Source: Gammaproteobacteria bacterium (GTDB lineage Bacteria > Pseudomonadota > Gammaproteobacteria > GRL18). Taken from it: a stretch of 7,843 bases of DNA. Every line of letters starts with the position of its first letter. The first letter of the stretch is position 1. The notes under the pieces were generated by a model. The model was not told where the DNA came from, did not search any database, and saw only the letters and a list, made by a program, of their open reading frames with translations. The translations under genes and the position numbers were made by a program. Positions 1-5,920 of this stretch are shown piece after piece. The DNA lies in NCBI GenBank assembly GCA_028571885.1, contig JAPVVU010000133.1, positions 1 to 7,843 of the forward strand. The letters run 5' to 3'.

Positions 1-223
1 AAAGATTTCAGCCTGCTTTACCACCGAAGCGGACGATGTCCGCAGTTTTAAGTCGTAAGTTGTAAGTTAAAAGCAAGAGATAAAGATAAAAGCACACGGG
101 TTTAGCTATAAAACGTTAGAACTGCCTTTGACTTTTCTTTTAACTTACAACTTACAACTTACGACTTACGACTTAAAACTGCGGACATCGTCCGCTTCGG
201 TGGTAAAGCAGGCTGAAATCTTT
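1..223. repeat. Large inverted-repeat (MITE-like) hairpin element with heptad repeats
   Basis: The left arm (1-73) and right arm (137-223) are reverse complements around a loop of about 63 nt. The outer 60 nt of the left arm match the right arm without mismatch. The arms then diverge only in the number of 7-bp units: left has one CGTAAGT and one TGTAAGT, right has two of each, and both then close with TAAAAG. Each arm also carries its own small palindrome, GCGGAC-GAT-GTCCGC at 29-43 and its complement at 181-195, so the element can fold as one long stem or as a stem with side hairpins. No protein is encoded inside. It may continue left of the window, so no target duplication can be checked. 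A non-autonomous mobile element or intergenic repeat family is my inference. In RNA it would sit directly at the 3' end of the minus-strand operon and could stop or protect the transcript. Confidence 0.85.
143..170 (-). repeat. Tandem 7-bp repeat array (2x CGTAAGT + 2x TGTAAGT)
   Basis: Read on the minus strand, 170 down to 143 is CGTAAGT twice and then TGTAAGT twice. The array is bordered by a related TTTTAAGT on the outer side and TAAAAG on the inner side. The matching arm (54-67) has only one copy of each unit. The two unit types differ by one base. The copy difference of exactly one unit of each type suggests slippage or duplication after the inverted repeat formed. Confidence 0.8.
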
Positions 224-683
224 AACAGGGAAGCTTAAACGAAGGCGTCCCTTTTTCAAGTCCTAATTTCTGGCCTGATGATTCTATCAGAGCCTGATGA
301 TAATCATTATTAAAAATGATTTTATAACAACCATATTCTTCTGCCAGGTTTGTCGTATACTGCATGAGATCAGATGCAATGGTTGTTTTTTCTGCAGATT
401 CCGAAACATCCTCTGAAATGATAAGATCAGTAATAAAGGCCGTTGTTGAACCTTCATGAGTCATCTGCATAATAATAACCAGAGTAACGATTGCAATAAT
501 TCCCTCTTCAGTGCTGGCGACGATCTGGAAGTAATTAGAATCATCCAAAATGGACTGGTAGACTGTATTCGCATCACGCTGTTCCATCGCTGTGCCATTG
601 TCCGCTTCTGGTGAATTGATGAGTGCCAGAATATCTTCCAGATCACTTTCGTTGGCTTTTCTTATAATGATATTATCAAACAT
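222..683 (-). CDS. GNAT-fold acetyltransferase-like protein lacking the canonical acetyl-CoA loop
   Basis: This is a 153-aa protein if translation starts at ATG 683. That start overlaps the end of lipB by 8 nt and is preceded by a purine-rich AAGAAAG. An open frame runs upstream to 812, but that part lies inside lipB and is not needed. The N-terminus (IIIRKANESDLEDILALI) is a typical GNAT first strand and helix. A central hydrophobic strand (about 70-78), ITDLIIS (about 91-97) and EEYGCYKIIF (about 118-127) follow the GNAT strand order. Where the family has the R/Q-x-x-G-x-G/A pyrophosphate loop, this protein reads EDVSESAEKTT, and the usual FYEKLGF-like ending is blurred to LIESSGQKLGLEK. 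It may therefore be inactive, bind another ligand, or be a diverged sensor or partner. It is probably translated with lipB. Its TAA stop (224-222) uses the outermost bases of the inverted repeat. Fold assignment is fairly sure; function is unknown. Confidence 0.7.
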   Translation of the reverse strand: MFDNIIIRKANESDLEDILALINSPEADNGTAMEQRDANTVYQSILDDSNYFQIVASTEEGIIAIVTLVIIMQMTHEGSTTAFITDLIISEDVSESAEKTTIASDLMQYTTNLAEEYGCYKIIFNNDYHQALIESSGQKLGLEKGTPSFKLPC

Positions 684-1335
684 AATCTTTCTTATAACTT
701 TTCTTGTAACCGTTCTTATAACCAAGGTTTTTAGATAAATGGAAAGTGAGCTGCTGCTGTACTTTAGACAGTTCAATGTCTTCAATATAGTCAGAAAGTT
801 GAACAACTTCAAGATTTTTATAACCGCAGGGATTTATTTGCTTAAATGGGGTTAAATCCATATTTAAATTAAGACTAAGACCATGAAAACTGCAGCCTTT
901 TTTTATACGCAGCCCTAAAGCGGCAATTTTAGCATCGCCAATATAAACACCTGGTGCTTCTTTTTTTGCTCTAGCGTTTAGTTGATACTCGTTAAGGGTG
1001 TCGGTGATACTTTGCTCAATGAGTGTAACCAGTTTTCGAACCCCCAAACCGTGGCGTTTAATATCAATCATGAGATAAACAATGAGCTGTCCTGGACCAT
1101 GATAGGTAACCTGACCACCCCGGTCAATTTCGATAATGGGAATATTCGTTTTATCTAAAATATGTTCTTTTTTACCGTTTCGGCCCAGGGTGAAAACAGG
1201 CTCATGTTCCAGCAGCCAGATTTCATCAGGTGTATCCTTGGTACGATGCTCAGTAAATGACTGCATGGCCTGCCAAACGGGTTCATAGGGTTGCCGGCCC
1301 AATATTTTTACCAGCAGAGTATCAGAGGGTAACAA
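676..1335 (-). CDS. lipB: Octanoyl-[ACP]:protein N-octanoyltransferase
   Basis: LipB moves octanoate from acyl carrier protein to lipoyl domains of cytosolic complexes such as pyruvate dehydrogenase, the first step of lipoate assembly. The protein is 219 aa (E. coli LipB is 213). RGGQVTYHGPGQL (72-84) is the family signature. Lys136 in GDAKIAALGLR and Cys170 in INPCGY match the catalytic Lys135/Cys169 of the E. coli enzyme with a constant offset of one. The start is TTG at 1335: a stop lies two codons upstream in the same frame, no in-frame ATG precedes the conserved region, and no good Shine-Dalgarno is visible. Translation therefore probably depends on termination at ybeD, 3 nt upstream. 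The last 15 residues are a Lys/Tyr-rich repeat tail that looks non-essential. lipA, often nearby, is not in the window. Confidence 0.95.
   Translation of the reverse strand: MLPSDTLLVKILGRQPYEPVWQAMQSFTEHRTKDTPDEIWLLEHEPVFTLGRNGKKEHILDKTNIPIIEIDRGGQVTYHGPGQLIVYLMIDIKRHGLGVRKLVTLIEQSITDTLNEYQLNARAKKEAPGVYIGDAKIAALGLRIKKGCSFHGLSLNLNMDLTPFKQINPCGYKNLEVVQLSDYIEDIELSKVQQQLTFHLSKNLGYKNGYKKSYKKDYV
682..723 (-). repeat. 12-bp tandem repeat encoding the LipB C-terminal tail
   Basis: Three imperfect 12-bp units (723-712, 711-700, 699-688) plus a partial fourth (687-682) encode GYKN, GYKK, SYKK and DY at the end of LipB. Consensus is GGTTATAAGAAA on the minus strand. A further TATAAGAAAA copy lies about 20 bp downstream inside the next ORF (near 657-667). 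The last unit also supplies the purine-rich stretch ahead of the downstream ATG at 683. Confidence 0.7.
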
Positions 1336-1338
1336 AGA

Positions 1339-1653
1339 CTAAAGCGCCATCTTAGTATGTTGATGGGCATTTAATTCGATATAGAGATCATCTAATTGTT
1401 TACGACTGGTGGCGATGAGTTTAACGGTGACAGCAATGTATTTACCGTTGCGGCTGGGGCGTGTGTGAACACAGTCTTCAGTGATGCCTGCAACATGTTT
1501 TTGACAAATAGATAAAACATAATCAGAATAATTATCAATGTTTTCCCCCATGACCTTGAGGGCAAAGTCACAGGGAAATGTCATTAACTTATCTTCATCG
1601 ATACGGTCTTCATTTGTACTGCCAGAAGACGATATTTCTTGTTTATCACTCAT
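1339..1653 (-). CDS. ybeD: DUF493 / YbeD family protein
   Basis: A small cytosolic protein of the YbeD (DUF493) family, which in E. coli also sits between dacA and lipB and has an ACT-like fold; its molecular role is not settled. The conserved core begins at LMTFPCDFALKVMG and continues through YVLSICQKHV and RPSRNGKYIAVTVKLIATSRKQLDDLY. The protein is 104 aa from ATG 1653, against 87 in E. coli; the extra length is a Ser/Asp/Glu-rich N-terminal stretch of about 20 residues. I chose ATG 1653 because it forms an ATGA overlap with the dat stop and has GAGAA upstream. An in-frame ATG at 1680 would add nine residues but lacks a clear ribosome site. Family assignment is firm, function is not. Confidence 0.9.
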   Translation of the reverse strand: MSDKQEISSSGSTNEDRIDEDKLMTFPCDFALKVMGENIDNYSDYVLSICQKHVAGITEDCVHTRPSRNGKYIAVTVKLIATSRKQLDDLYIELNAHQHTKMAL

Positions 1654-2549
1654 TGGGATTTTCTCGTTTCTTTTGAACATAACTTTTTTATATAAGAGTG
1701 GTAGGCATCTATCATCTGGTGCCAGTGTGCTCCAGGTTTGCCATTGCTGATTATTTTATCATTAAGCTTTGTAACGGGTAAAATTTCTTTGGTAGAACTG
1801 GTTAACCAAATTTCCTGAGCATTGAATAGTTCGGCTTCAGTGATGGCTTGCTCTTTGAGGCAAATATTTTGCTTATCAGCAAGTTCGACAATCAGATCAC
1901 GCGTTATTCCAGGCAAAAGTAAAGGCCCTTTTGGTGGTGTTATCAGACAATCTTCGAGGATAATAAATAAATTACTGGTTGCACCTTCAGTTGCTTCACC
2001 CTCTCTTATCAATATGGCTTCTATAGCGCCTTTATCAAATGCTTGTTGACGCAACAGGACATTAGGCAGGAGAGAAATGGTTTTTATATGACAATTCTGC
2101 CAGCGATTATCAGGTAAGCTAATGGCATGGACCCCTTTTTTGGCAATCTCGGGGGGTTGCTTTTCAAACGGTGTTGTCATAATGAAAATAGTGGGCTTTT
2201 CCTGATGGGGAAAACTGTGATCGCGCGGTGCGATCCCGCGTGTGATTTGCAGGTAAACAGACTGATCTTCATAAGTGTTTTTATGGATAATCTGCTCTAT
2301 TAGCTGCTGCCATTGCACTGAATTTAATGGGTTCTTTATATGAATGGCGGTCAGACTATTATTGAGACGTGCAAGATGGTGTTGTAAACGAAATGGCTTT
2401 CTACTATAAGTAGGAATGACTTCATATACGCCATCACCAAAAATGAAACCACGATCCAGGACAGAAATATGAGCATCCTGTAGAGCAACAAATTCGCTAT
2501 TTAAGTAAACGACTGGCTCAATAGCGGCAGGCTCATGGTCATTAATCAA
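1650..2549 (-). CDS. dat: D-amino-acid transaminase (PLP fold type IV)
   Basis: This 299-aa class IV aminotransferase most likely interconverts D-Ala + 2-oxoglutarate and pyruvate + D-Glu in the cytosol. Lys156 (in CHIKTISLLPNVL) is the PLP lysine, and Glu188 (ATEGATSN) is the pyridine-nitrogen ligand. Tyr42 (GDGVYE) and the PRDH motif with Arg109 and His111 complete the site. All five equal the Bacillus D-amino-acid transaminase residues K145, E177, Y31, R98 and H100 with a constant offset of 11. The R-x-H carboxylate trap argues against branched-chain aminotransferase or aminodeoxychorismate lyase (PabC). The start is TTG 2549, with GAGGG 7 nt upstream; no in-frame ATG is available near the N-terminus. 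It lies downstream of dacA and overlaps ybeD by 4 nt. Substrate preference is inferred from motifs. Confidence 0.9.
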   Translation of the reverse strand: MINDHEPAAIEPVVYLNSEFVALQDAHISVLDRGFIFGDGVYEVIPTYSRKPFRLQHHLARLNNSLTAIHIKNPLNSVQWQQLIEQIIHKNTYEDQSVYLQITRGIAPRDHSFPHQEKPTIFIMTTPFEKQPPEIAKKGVHAISLPDNRWQNCHIKTISLLPNVLLRQQAFDKGAIEAILIREGEATEGATSNLFIILEDCLITPPKGPLLLPGITRDLIVELADKQNICLKEQAITEAELFNAQEIWLTSSTKEILPVTKLNDKIISNGKPGAHWHQMIDAYHSYIKKLCSKETRKSQ

Positions 2550-2556
2550 TATTAAA

Positions 2557-2561
2557 CCCTC
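2557..2561 (-). promoter_or_regulatory. Ribosome binding site deciding the TTG start of dat
   Basis: GAGGG on the minus strand sits 7 nt before TTG 2549. An in-frame TGA lies at 2570-2568, so the start must fall after it. Nearby ATG triplets (2542 and 2536) are out of frame, leaving TTG as the supported start. Confidence 0.7.
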
Positions 2562-2635
2562 AAAATATCAGATTTTAACGCTTAGTTTTAGAGAAAGCTT
2601 TTAGAAATAGATTTTCATATCACACTGCCACTGGA

Positions 2636-3793
2636 TTACTCAAGCATCATTAAAGCACTGTCTTTAGCTTGCTGCCAGAGGCTGCCTTCTTCAATCGTTT
2701 TAAGCGCAATTAATGGTGAGCTGCTCAGTAGTTTGCCATTTAGTCGTATTTCAACTCTACCCAGCTGCTGTCCTTTGCTGACAGGTGCGATCAATGGTGT
2801 GTTGATGTTAATCGATGGCTTAAGGTTTTTATACTGACCACGAGGAATGATAGCGGCCAGATTTTGAGCAACCCCTACTGGAAGTTGCTGGCTGCGGCCT
2901 TTATAAATACGGACATTTTTAAGTGCCTTGCCTGCTGGATAAATGATGTGTGATTCATAGAAACGAAAGCCAAAATTTAATAATTTTTGTGATTCCTGAG
3001 CTCGGGCATTAACACTATCAGTACCTAATACTACGGAGATGAGGCGCATATTATTTCGTTTTGCAGATGACAGGAGACAGTAGCCCGCTTCTTCTGTGTG
3101 ACCTGTTTTCATGCCGTCAACCGTACTATCACGCCAGAGAAGTGTATTTCGATTGGGTTGTTTAATATTATTATATGTAAACTCTTTGGTTGAATACCAT
3201 TTGTAATATTGAGGAAAATTTTTGATCAGGGCCTGGGCTAAAATAGCCAGATCAGTCGCACTGGTTTTATGGTTTGGATCAGGCAGTCCTGTGCTGTTGA
3301 GGAAATTGCTGTTCTTCATGCCCAGTTCCTGTGCATGTTGATTCATCAGTGCGGCAAACGTATCTTCACTACCGGCAATGTGTTCTGCCAGAGCAACGCT
3401 GGCATCATTACCTGATTGAATAATCATGCCCTGCAGGAGATCTTCAATCGATACTTTGGAGTTGACCTTGATAAACATTCTTGAACCTTCTGTTTTCCAG
3501 GCTTTTTTACTGATGGTCACCCGATCACTTAGTTTTATATTACCTTGTTCAAGTTCGGAAAAAACAACATAGGCCGTCATGACTTTAGTAATGCTGGCAG
3601 GTGCTACAGCCATATCAGCATTATTTTTGGCAATTACTTTATTGCTGTTGAAATCCACCAGAATATAAGATTTAGCGGCAATTGCAGGTGCTTTTGGAAT
3701 AATCTTTGGTGCGGCTTGAGTGCTTAACGCAAAAAAAATGGAGAAAACTGTAGTGAAAACAATGATGAAGAAATAGCTAAGAGTCCGTTTCAT
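2636..3793 (-). CDS. dacA: D-alanyl-D-alanine carboxypeptidase (PBP5/6 family)
   Basis: DacA removes the terminal D-Ala from peptidoglycan pentapeptides in the periplasm, limiting cross-linking. The 385-aa precursor has a signal peptide (hydrophobic core about 7-23, likely cleaved near STQA-AP, residues 24-29). The three penicillin-binding motifs are all present: SITK at 67-70 (acyl-ester Ser67), SGN at 127-129 and KTG at 229-231. The C-terminal PBP5-type beta domain (about 290-370) ends in KTIEEGSLWQQAKDSALMML. This aligns with the PBP5 membrane-anchor helix but stops a few residues earlier and lacks its Trp/Phe-rich end, so membrane binding may be weaker. ATG 3793 starts right at the signal peptide; only a weak GAG precedes it. 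The 196-bp upstream gap and hairpin suggest it may have its own transcript start, but no strong promoter is visible. Confidence 0.96.
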   Translation of the reverse strand: MKRTLSYFFIIVFTTVFSIFFALSTQAAPKIIPKAPAIAAKSYILVDFNSNKVIAKNNADMAVAPASITKVMTAYVVFSELEQGNIKLSDRVTISKKAWKTEGSRMFIKVNSKVSIEDLLQGMIIQSGNDASVALAEHIAGSEDTFAALMNQHAQELGMKNSNFLNSTGLPDPNHKTSATDLAILAQALIKNFPQYYKWYSTKEFTYNNIKQPNRNTLLWRDSTVDGMKTGHTEEAGYCLLSSAKRNNMRLISVVLGTDSVNARAQESQKLLNFGFRFYESHIIYPAGKALKNVRIYKGRSQQLPVGVAQNLAAIIPRGQYKNLKPSININTPLIAPVSKGQQLGRVEIRLNGKLLSSSPLIALKTIEEGSLWQQAKDSALMMLE

Positions 3794-3872
3794 AAATTTC
3801 TAACTCGAATGTAATAATGGGAGGCAAATTTTAACTTAAATTTGACCAAATTAAAAAACAAATAAGAAAAAT

Positions 3873-3987
3873 AGTGTTAAGCGTTAAGAAAAGGCTAAAG
3901 CAAAGAGCAAATAAAGTCTGCCAGTATTTCTGTACGACTTTGTGCTTTGGCTCTTCCTGAATGCTGAGTGCTGAGTGCTTAACGCTG
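3873..3987. repeat. Imperfect hairpin element with heptad repeats, between rlpA and dacA
   Basis: AGCGTTAAG at 3880-3888 is exactly complementary to CTTAACGCT at 3978-3986. Inside this, GGCTAAAGCA (about 3893-3902) pairs imperfectly with TGCTTTGGCTCTT (3943-3955), and AAAGTC (3913-3918) pairs with GACTTT (3936-3941), leaving a loop of 17 nt. The right arm holds 7-bp units, read on the minus strand as AGCGTTA, AGCACTC, AGCACTC, AGCATTC; the left arm has a partial array (GTGTTAAGCGTTAAG). The architecture resembles the element at 1-223, with heptads outside and A/G-rich inner arms. On the minus strand the hairpin lies directly after the rlpA stop and is followed by ATTTTTC, so it could act as a terminator or RNA-stabilising structure between rlpA and dacA. 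That role is inference. Confidence 0.65.
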
Positions 3988-3989
3988 CT

Positions 3990-4883
3990 CTATTCAATGA
4001 CCACTCGATGTTTTACAAAGCCTTTTTCAGTGAGAGTGAGAGCCAGACTGTCAGCCTGTTCAGTATCACTGAGAGGGCCAAGCCGGACACGGTAAAATTG
4101 CTGACCGTTTTTAAGTATCGTAGAAACATTGGCCTGGTTGGATGAAAGGACTAAATTGACCTGGTCTTTTAAGCGATTGGCATTTTGTGAACTGATAAAT
4201 GCGCCTAATTGCAGATATAAGCCGATAGTTGCATTGCCTGGGGTTGATGTTTGTACTATTGGGAAAGCAGGCTGCCCGGGATTAATTGCTTCAACCTCAA
4301 CCAGTCCGGTACCAGTACCTTTGACGCCCAGTTTAACTGCCGCAGTATGTGAAAGATCGATGATACGGTTATCATGAAAAGGTCCCCTGTCATTGACCTT
4401 AAGAATGACCTGACGGCCATTTTTTAAATTAGTGACTTTGACATACGTGGGCAGAGGTAAGGTTTTGTGGGCAGCGGTCATGCCATGCATGTCATAGGGT
4501 TCACCACTTGAGGTACGTTTACCATGGAATTTACTCCCATACCATGAGGCAATGCCTCTTTCTTTATAGCCCTGACTTGAGGACATAACGTGGTAGCGCT
4601 TGCCGAAGACGACATAGGATTTTGGATTGCCTGATTTACTGCGTTTAGTCTGTTGCGGAACCGCATCAGGTATATTGGCAACGTCCACCTGTTGTGAGGG
4701 AGGGCCATCGTATTTTTTATCATATCGACTTGAAGCCGTAGGAGTATTACTCTGGCCGCCGCAAGAGATTAAAAGCAATGAAGTCAGGAGCAGCAAAGCA
4801 GGTGATAGTGCTCTGAGCTCTGGTTCCCTAAGCTCTGATTTAAGTTCTGGTCTGAAAGAAAGCTTGAAATATGATCTACTCAT
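3990..4883 (-). CDS. rlpA: RlpA septal-ring lytic transglycosylase lipoprotein (DPBB + SPOR)
   Basis: RlpA cleaves glycan strands that lack stem peptides and is an outer-membrane lipoprotein recruited to division-site peptidoglycan. The protein is 297 aa. A hydrophobic stretch ends in a lipobox (LLIS-Cys41). The double-psi beta-barrel domain spans about 108-200 (GIASWYGSKFHGKRTSSGE; GMTAAHKTLPLP; VNDRGPF; IDLS). Asp131 and His139 have the spacing of the catalytic pair in Pseudomonas RlpA, and Glu128 is also kept. A SPOR domain (about 220-297) should bind denuded glycan. The region before the signal core is unusual: about 28 residues with five Glu and a repeated ELK/ELR pattern, encoded by a locally repetitive stretch (about 4800-4860). 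No better in-frame start is evident. ATG 4883 follows the mltB stop by 5 nt, so translation is probably coupled. Confidence 0.94.
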   Translation of the reverse strand: MSRSYFKLSFRPELKSELREPELRALSPALLLLTSLLLISCGGQSNTPTASSRYDKKYDGPPSQQVDVANIPDAVPQQTKRSKSGNPKSYVVFGKRYHVMSSSQGYKERGIASWYGSKFHGKRTSSGEPYDMHGMTAAHKTLPLPTYVKVTNLKNGRQVILKVNDRGPFHDNRIIDLSHTAAVKLGVKGTGTGLVEVEAINPGQPAFPIVQTSTPGNATIGLYLQLGAFISSQNANRLKDQVNLVLSSNQANVSTILKNGQQFYRVRLGPLSDTEQADSLALTLTEKGFVKHRVVIE

Positions 4884-4888
4884 GAGAT

Positions 4889-5914
4889 TTACTGAGCCTT
4901 TTGAGCGGCCTGATAGGCCTGTTTGATTTCCTGGCTGAGCTGATAAACTGCCATGGAATAGAGTGTACTATGATTGTAACGTGAGATGACATAAAAATTA
5001 TTATAACCCAGCCAGTATTCCTTGCCACTTTTTTGCTGCAAAATTAATAAAATTGCCGATGTGCTGTCCTCTACTGATGTTTTTCCCTGTAGACCTTTTT
5101 GTTTAAAGTCAGCCACACTGAGTTTAGGTTTACAACTTCTCTTGCAGCGATCCTTGTTAGTAATGGTATTGTCATGGTTGAGTTGAAGTCTATCTGTAAC
5201 GGGCTGATCTTTTTTCCAGCCGTGACGTTTGAAATAGTGAGCAACACTGCCAATGGCATCGGAATTATTCTCCCAGATGTCTTTTTGTCCATCGCCATCA
5301 AAATCAACGGCATAACTTTGGTAACTACTGGAAATAAACTGACCCATACCCATGGCACCCGCATAGGAACCTTTTCTGCTGAGAGGATCAAATTTTTGTT
5401 CCTGGCTCATGATGAGAAAATGCTTTAATTCGCTACGGAAAAACTTGCTGCGCTTAGGATATTTAAAGGCCAGAGTGGACAGTGCGTCCATCACTCGATA
5501 ATTTCCCTGACGCTGGCCGTAAAAAGTTTCTACTCCGATAATTGCCACCATAATTTCCGGGGCAACACCATACACTTTTTCTGCATAGCTAATAATGTCG
5601 CTATTTTCCTGCCAGAATTTTACCCCCTGATCAATACGTTTTTGGGTGAGAAAAATTTTTCGGTATTCATACCAGGCTTTGGTCTTTTCTGCAGGGCGGC
5701 TGATAGCATCAAGAATTTTTTGTTTGATTTCAACTTGAGAGAATAAGGTTTCCAGCTCAGTCTGCTTAAAATTATGTTTTTGCACCATTTCATTAATAAA
5801 AACCTGGACATCAGGATCCTGGTCCAGATTGGCGACAGCGCTATTGCTCATAATAATGAGACAAAAGGCGAGTATACTGATGGCGCTGTAAAGTGTTTTC
5901 TGTCCTGACGACAT
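4889..5914 (-). CDS. mltB: Membrane-bound lytic murein transglycosylase B family protein
   Basis: MltB cuts the MurNAc-GlcNAc bond of peptidoglycan, leaving 1,6-anhydro ends. From ATG 5914 the protein is 341 aa. The catalytic glutamate is Glu129 in IIGVETFYGQRQGNYR. GSYAGAMGMGQFISSSY (from about 182) is the substrate-groove motif, and DFDGDGQKDIW (204-214) is the EF-hand-like loop seen in E. coli Slt35/MltB. The signal peptide has its core at about 8-22 and a likely type I cleavage at AVA-N. Its only cysteine sits in AFC, which is not a lipobox, so this homologue looks soluble in the periplasm rather than lipid-anchored. The start at 5914 has AAGGA 6 nt upstream; an in-frame ATG at 5959 would put 15 extra residues before the signal peptide. 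Confidence 0.94.
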   Translation of the reverse strand: MSSGQKTLYSAISILAFCLIIMSNSAVANLDQDPDVQVFINEMVQKHNFKQTELETLFSQVEIKQKILDAISRPAEKTKAWYEYRKIFLTQKRIDQGVKFWQENSDIISYAEKVYGVAPEIMVAIIGVETFYGQRQGNYRVMDALSTLAFKYPKRSKFFRSELKHFLIMSQEQKFDPLSRKGSYAGAMGMGQFISSSYQSYAVDFDGDGQKDIWENNSDAIGSVAHYFKRHGWKKDQPVTDRLQLNHDNTITNKDRCKRSCKPKLSVADFKQKGLQGKTSVEDSTSAILLILQQKSGKEYWLGYNNFYVISRYNHSTLYSMAVYQLSQEIKQAYQAAQKAQ

Positions 5915-5920
5915 AAAAAT

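Noticed and set aside
54..170. CRISPR-like array from the repeated 7-bp units
   Set aside because: Units are 7 bp, directly abutting and without spacers; they belong to the arms of an inverted repeat.
1..223. Insertion sequence with a transposase
   Set aside because: No open frame of useful length lies between the arms, and there is no DDE or HUH motif; at most it is a non-autonomous element.
684..812. N-terminal extension of the GNAT-like protein upstream of ATG 683
   Set aside because: It lies wholly inside lipB in another frame; the GNAT homology starts right after ATG 683.
1650..2549. Aminodeoxychorismate lyase (PabC) or branched-chain aminotransferase (IlvE)
   Set aside because: The PRDH carboxylate motif and the constant offset to all D-amino-acid transaminase active-site residues favour Dat.
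2550..2635. Terminator between dacA and dat (AAAGCTTT palindrome and T-rich stretches)
   Set aside because: No GC-rich stem followed by a T run; the palindrome is too short and AT-rich.
3811..3839. sigma70 promoter for dacA (TATTAC at 3816-3811, TTAAGT at 3839-3834, 17-nt spacing on the minus strand)
   Set aside because: Only three of six bases match at -35 and four of six at -10; in such AT-rich DNA this is near chance, so it was not listed as a feature.
4627..4926. Plus-strand open frame of 99 codons across the rlpA start
   Set aside because: It is antisense to well-supported rlpA and mltB coding sequence, resembles no known protein and has no clear ribosome site.
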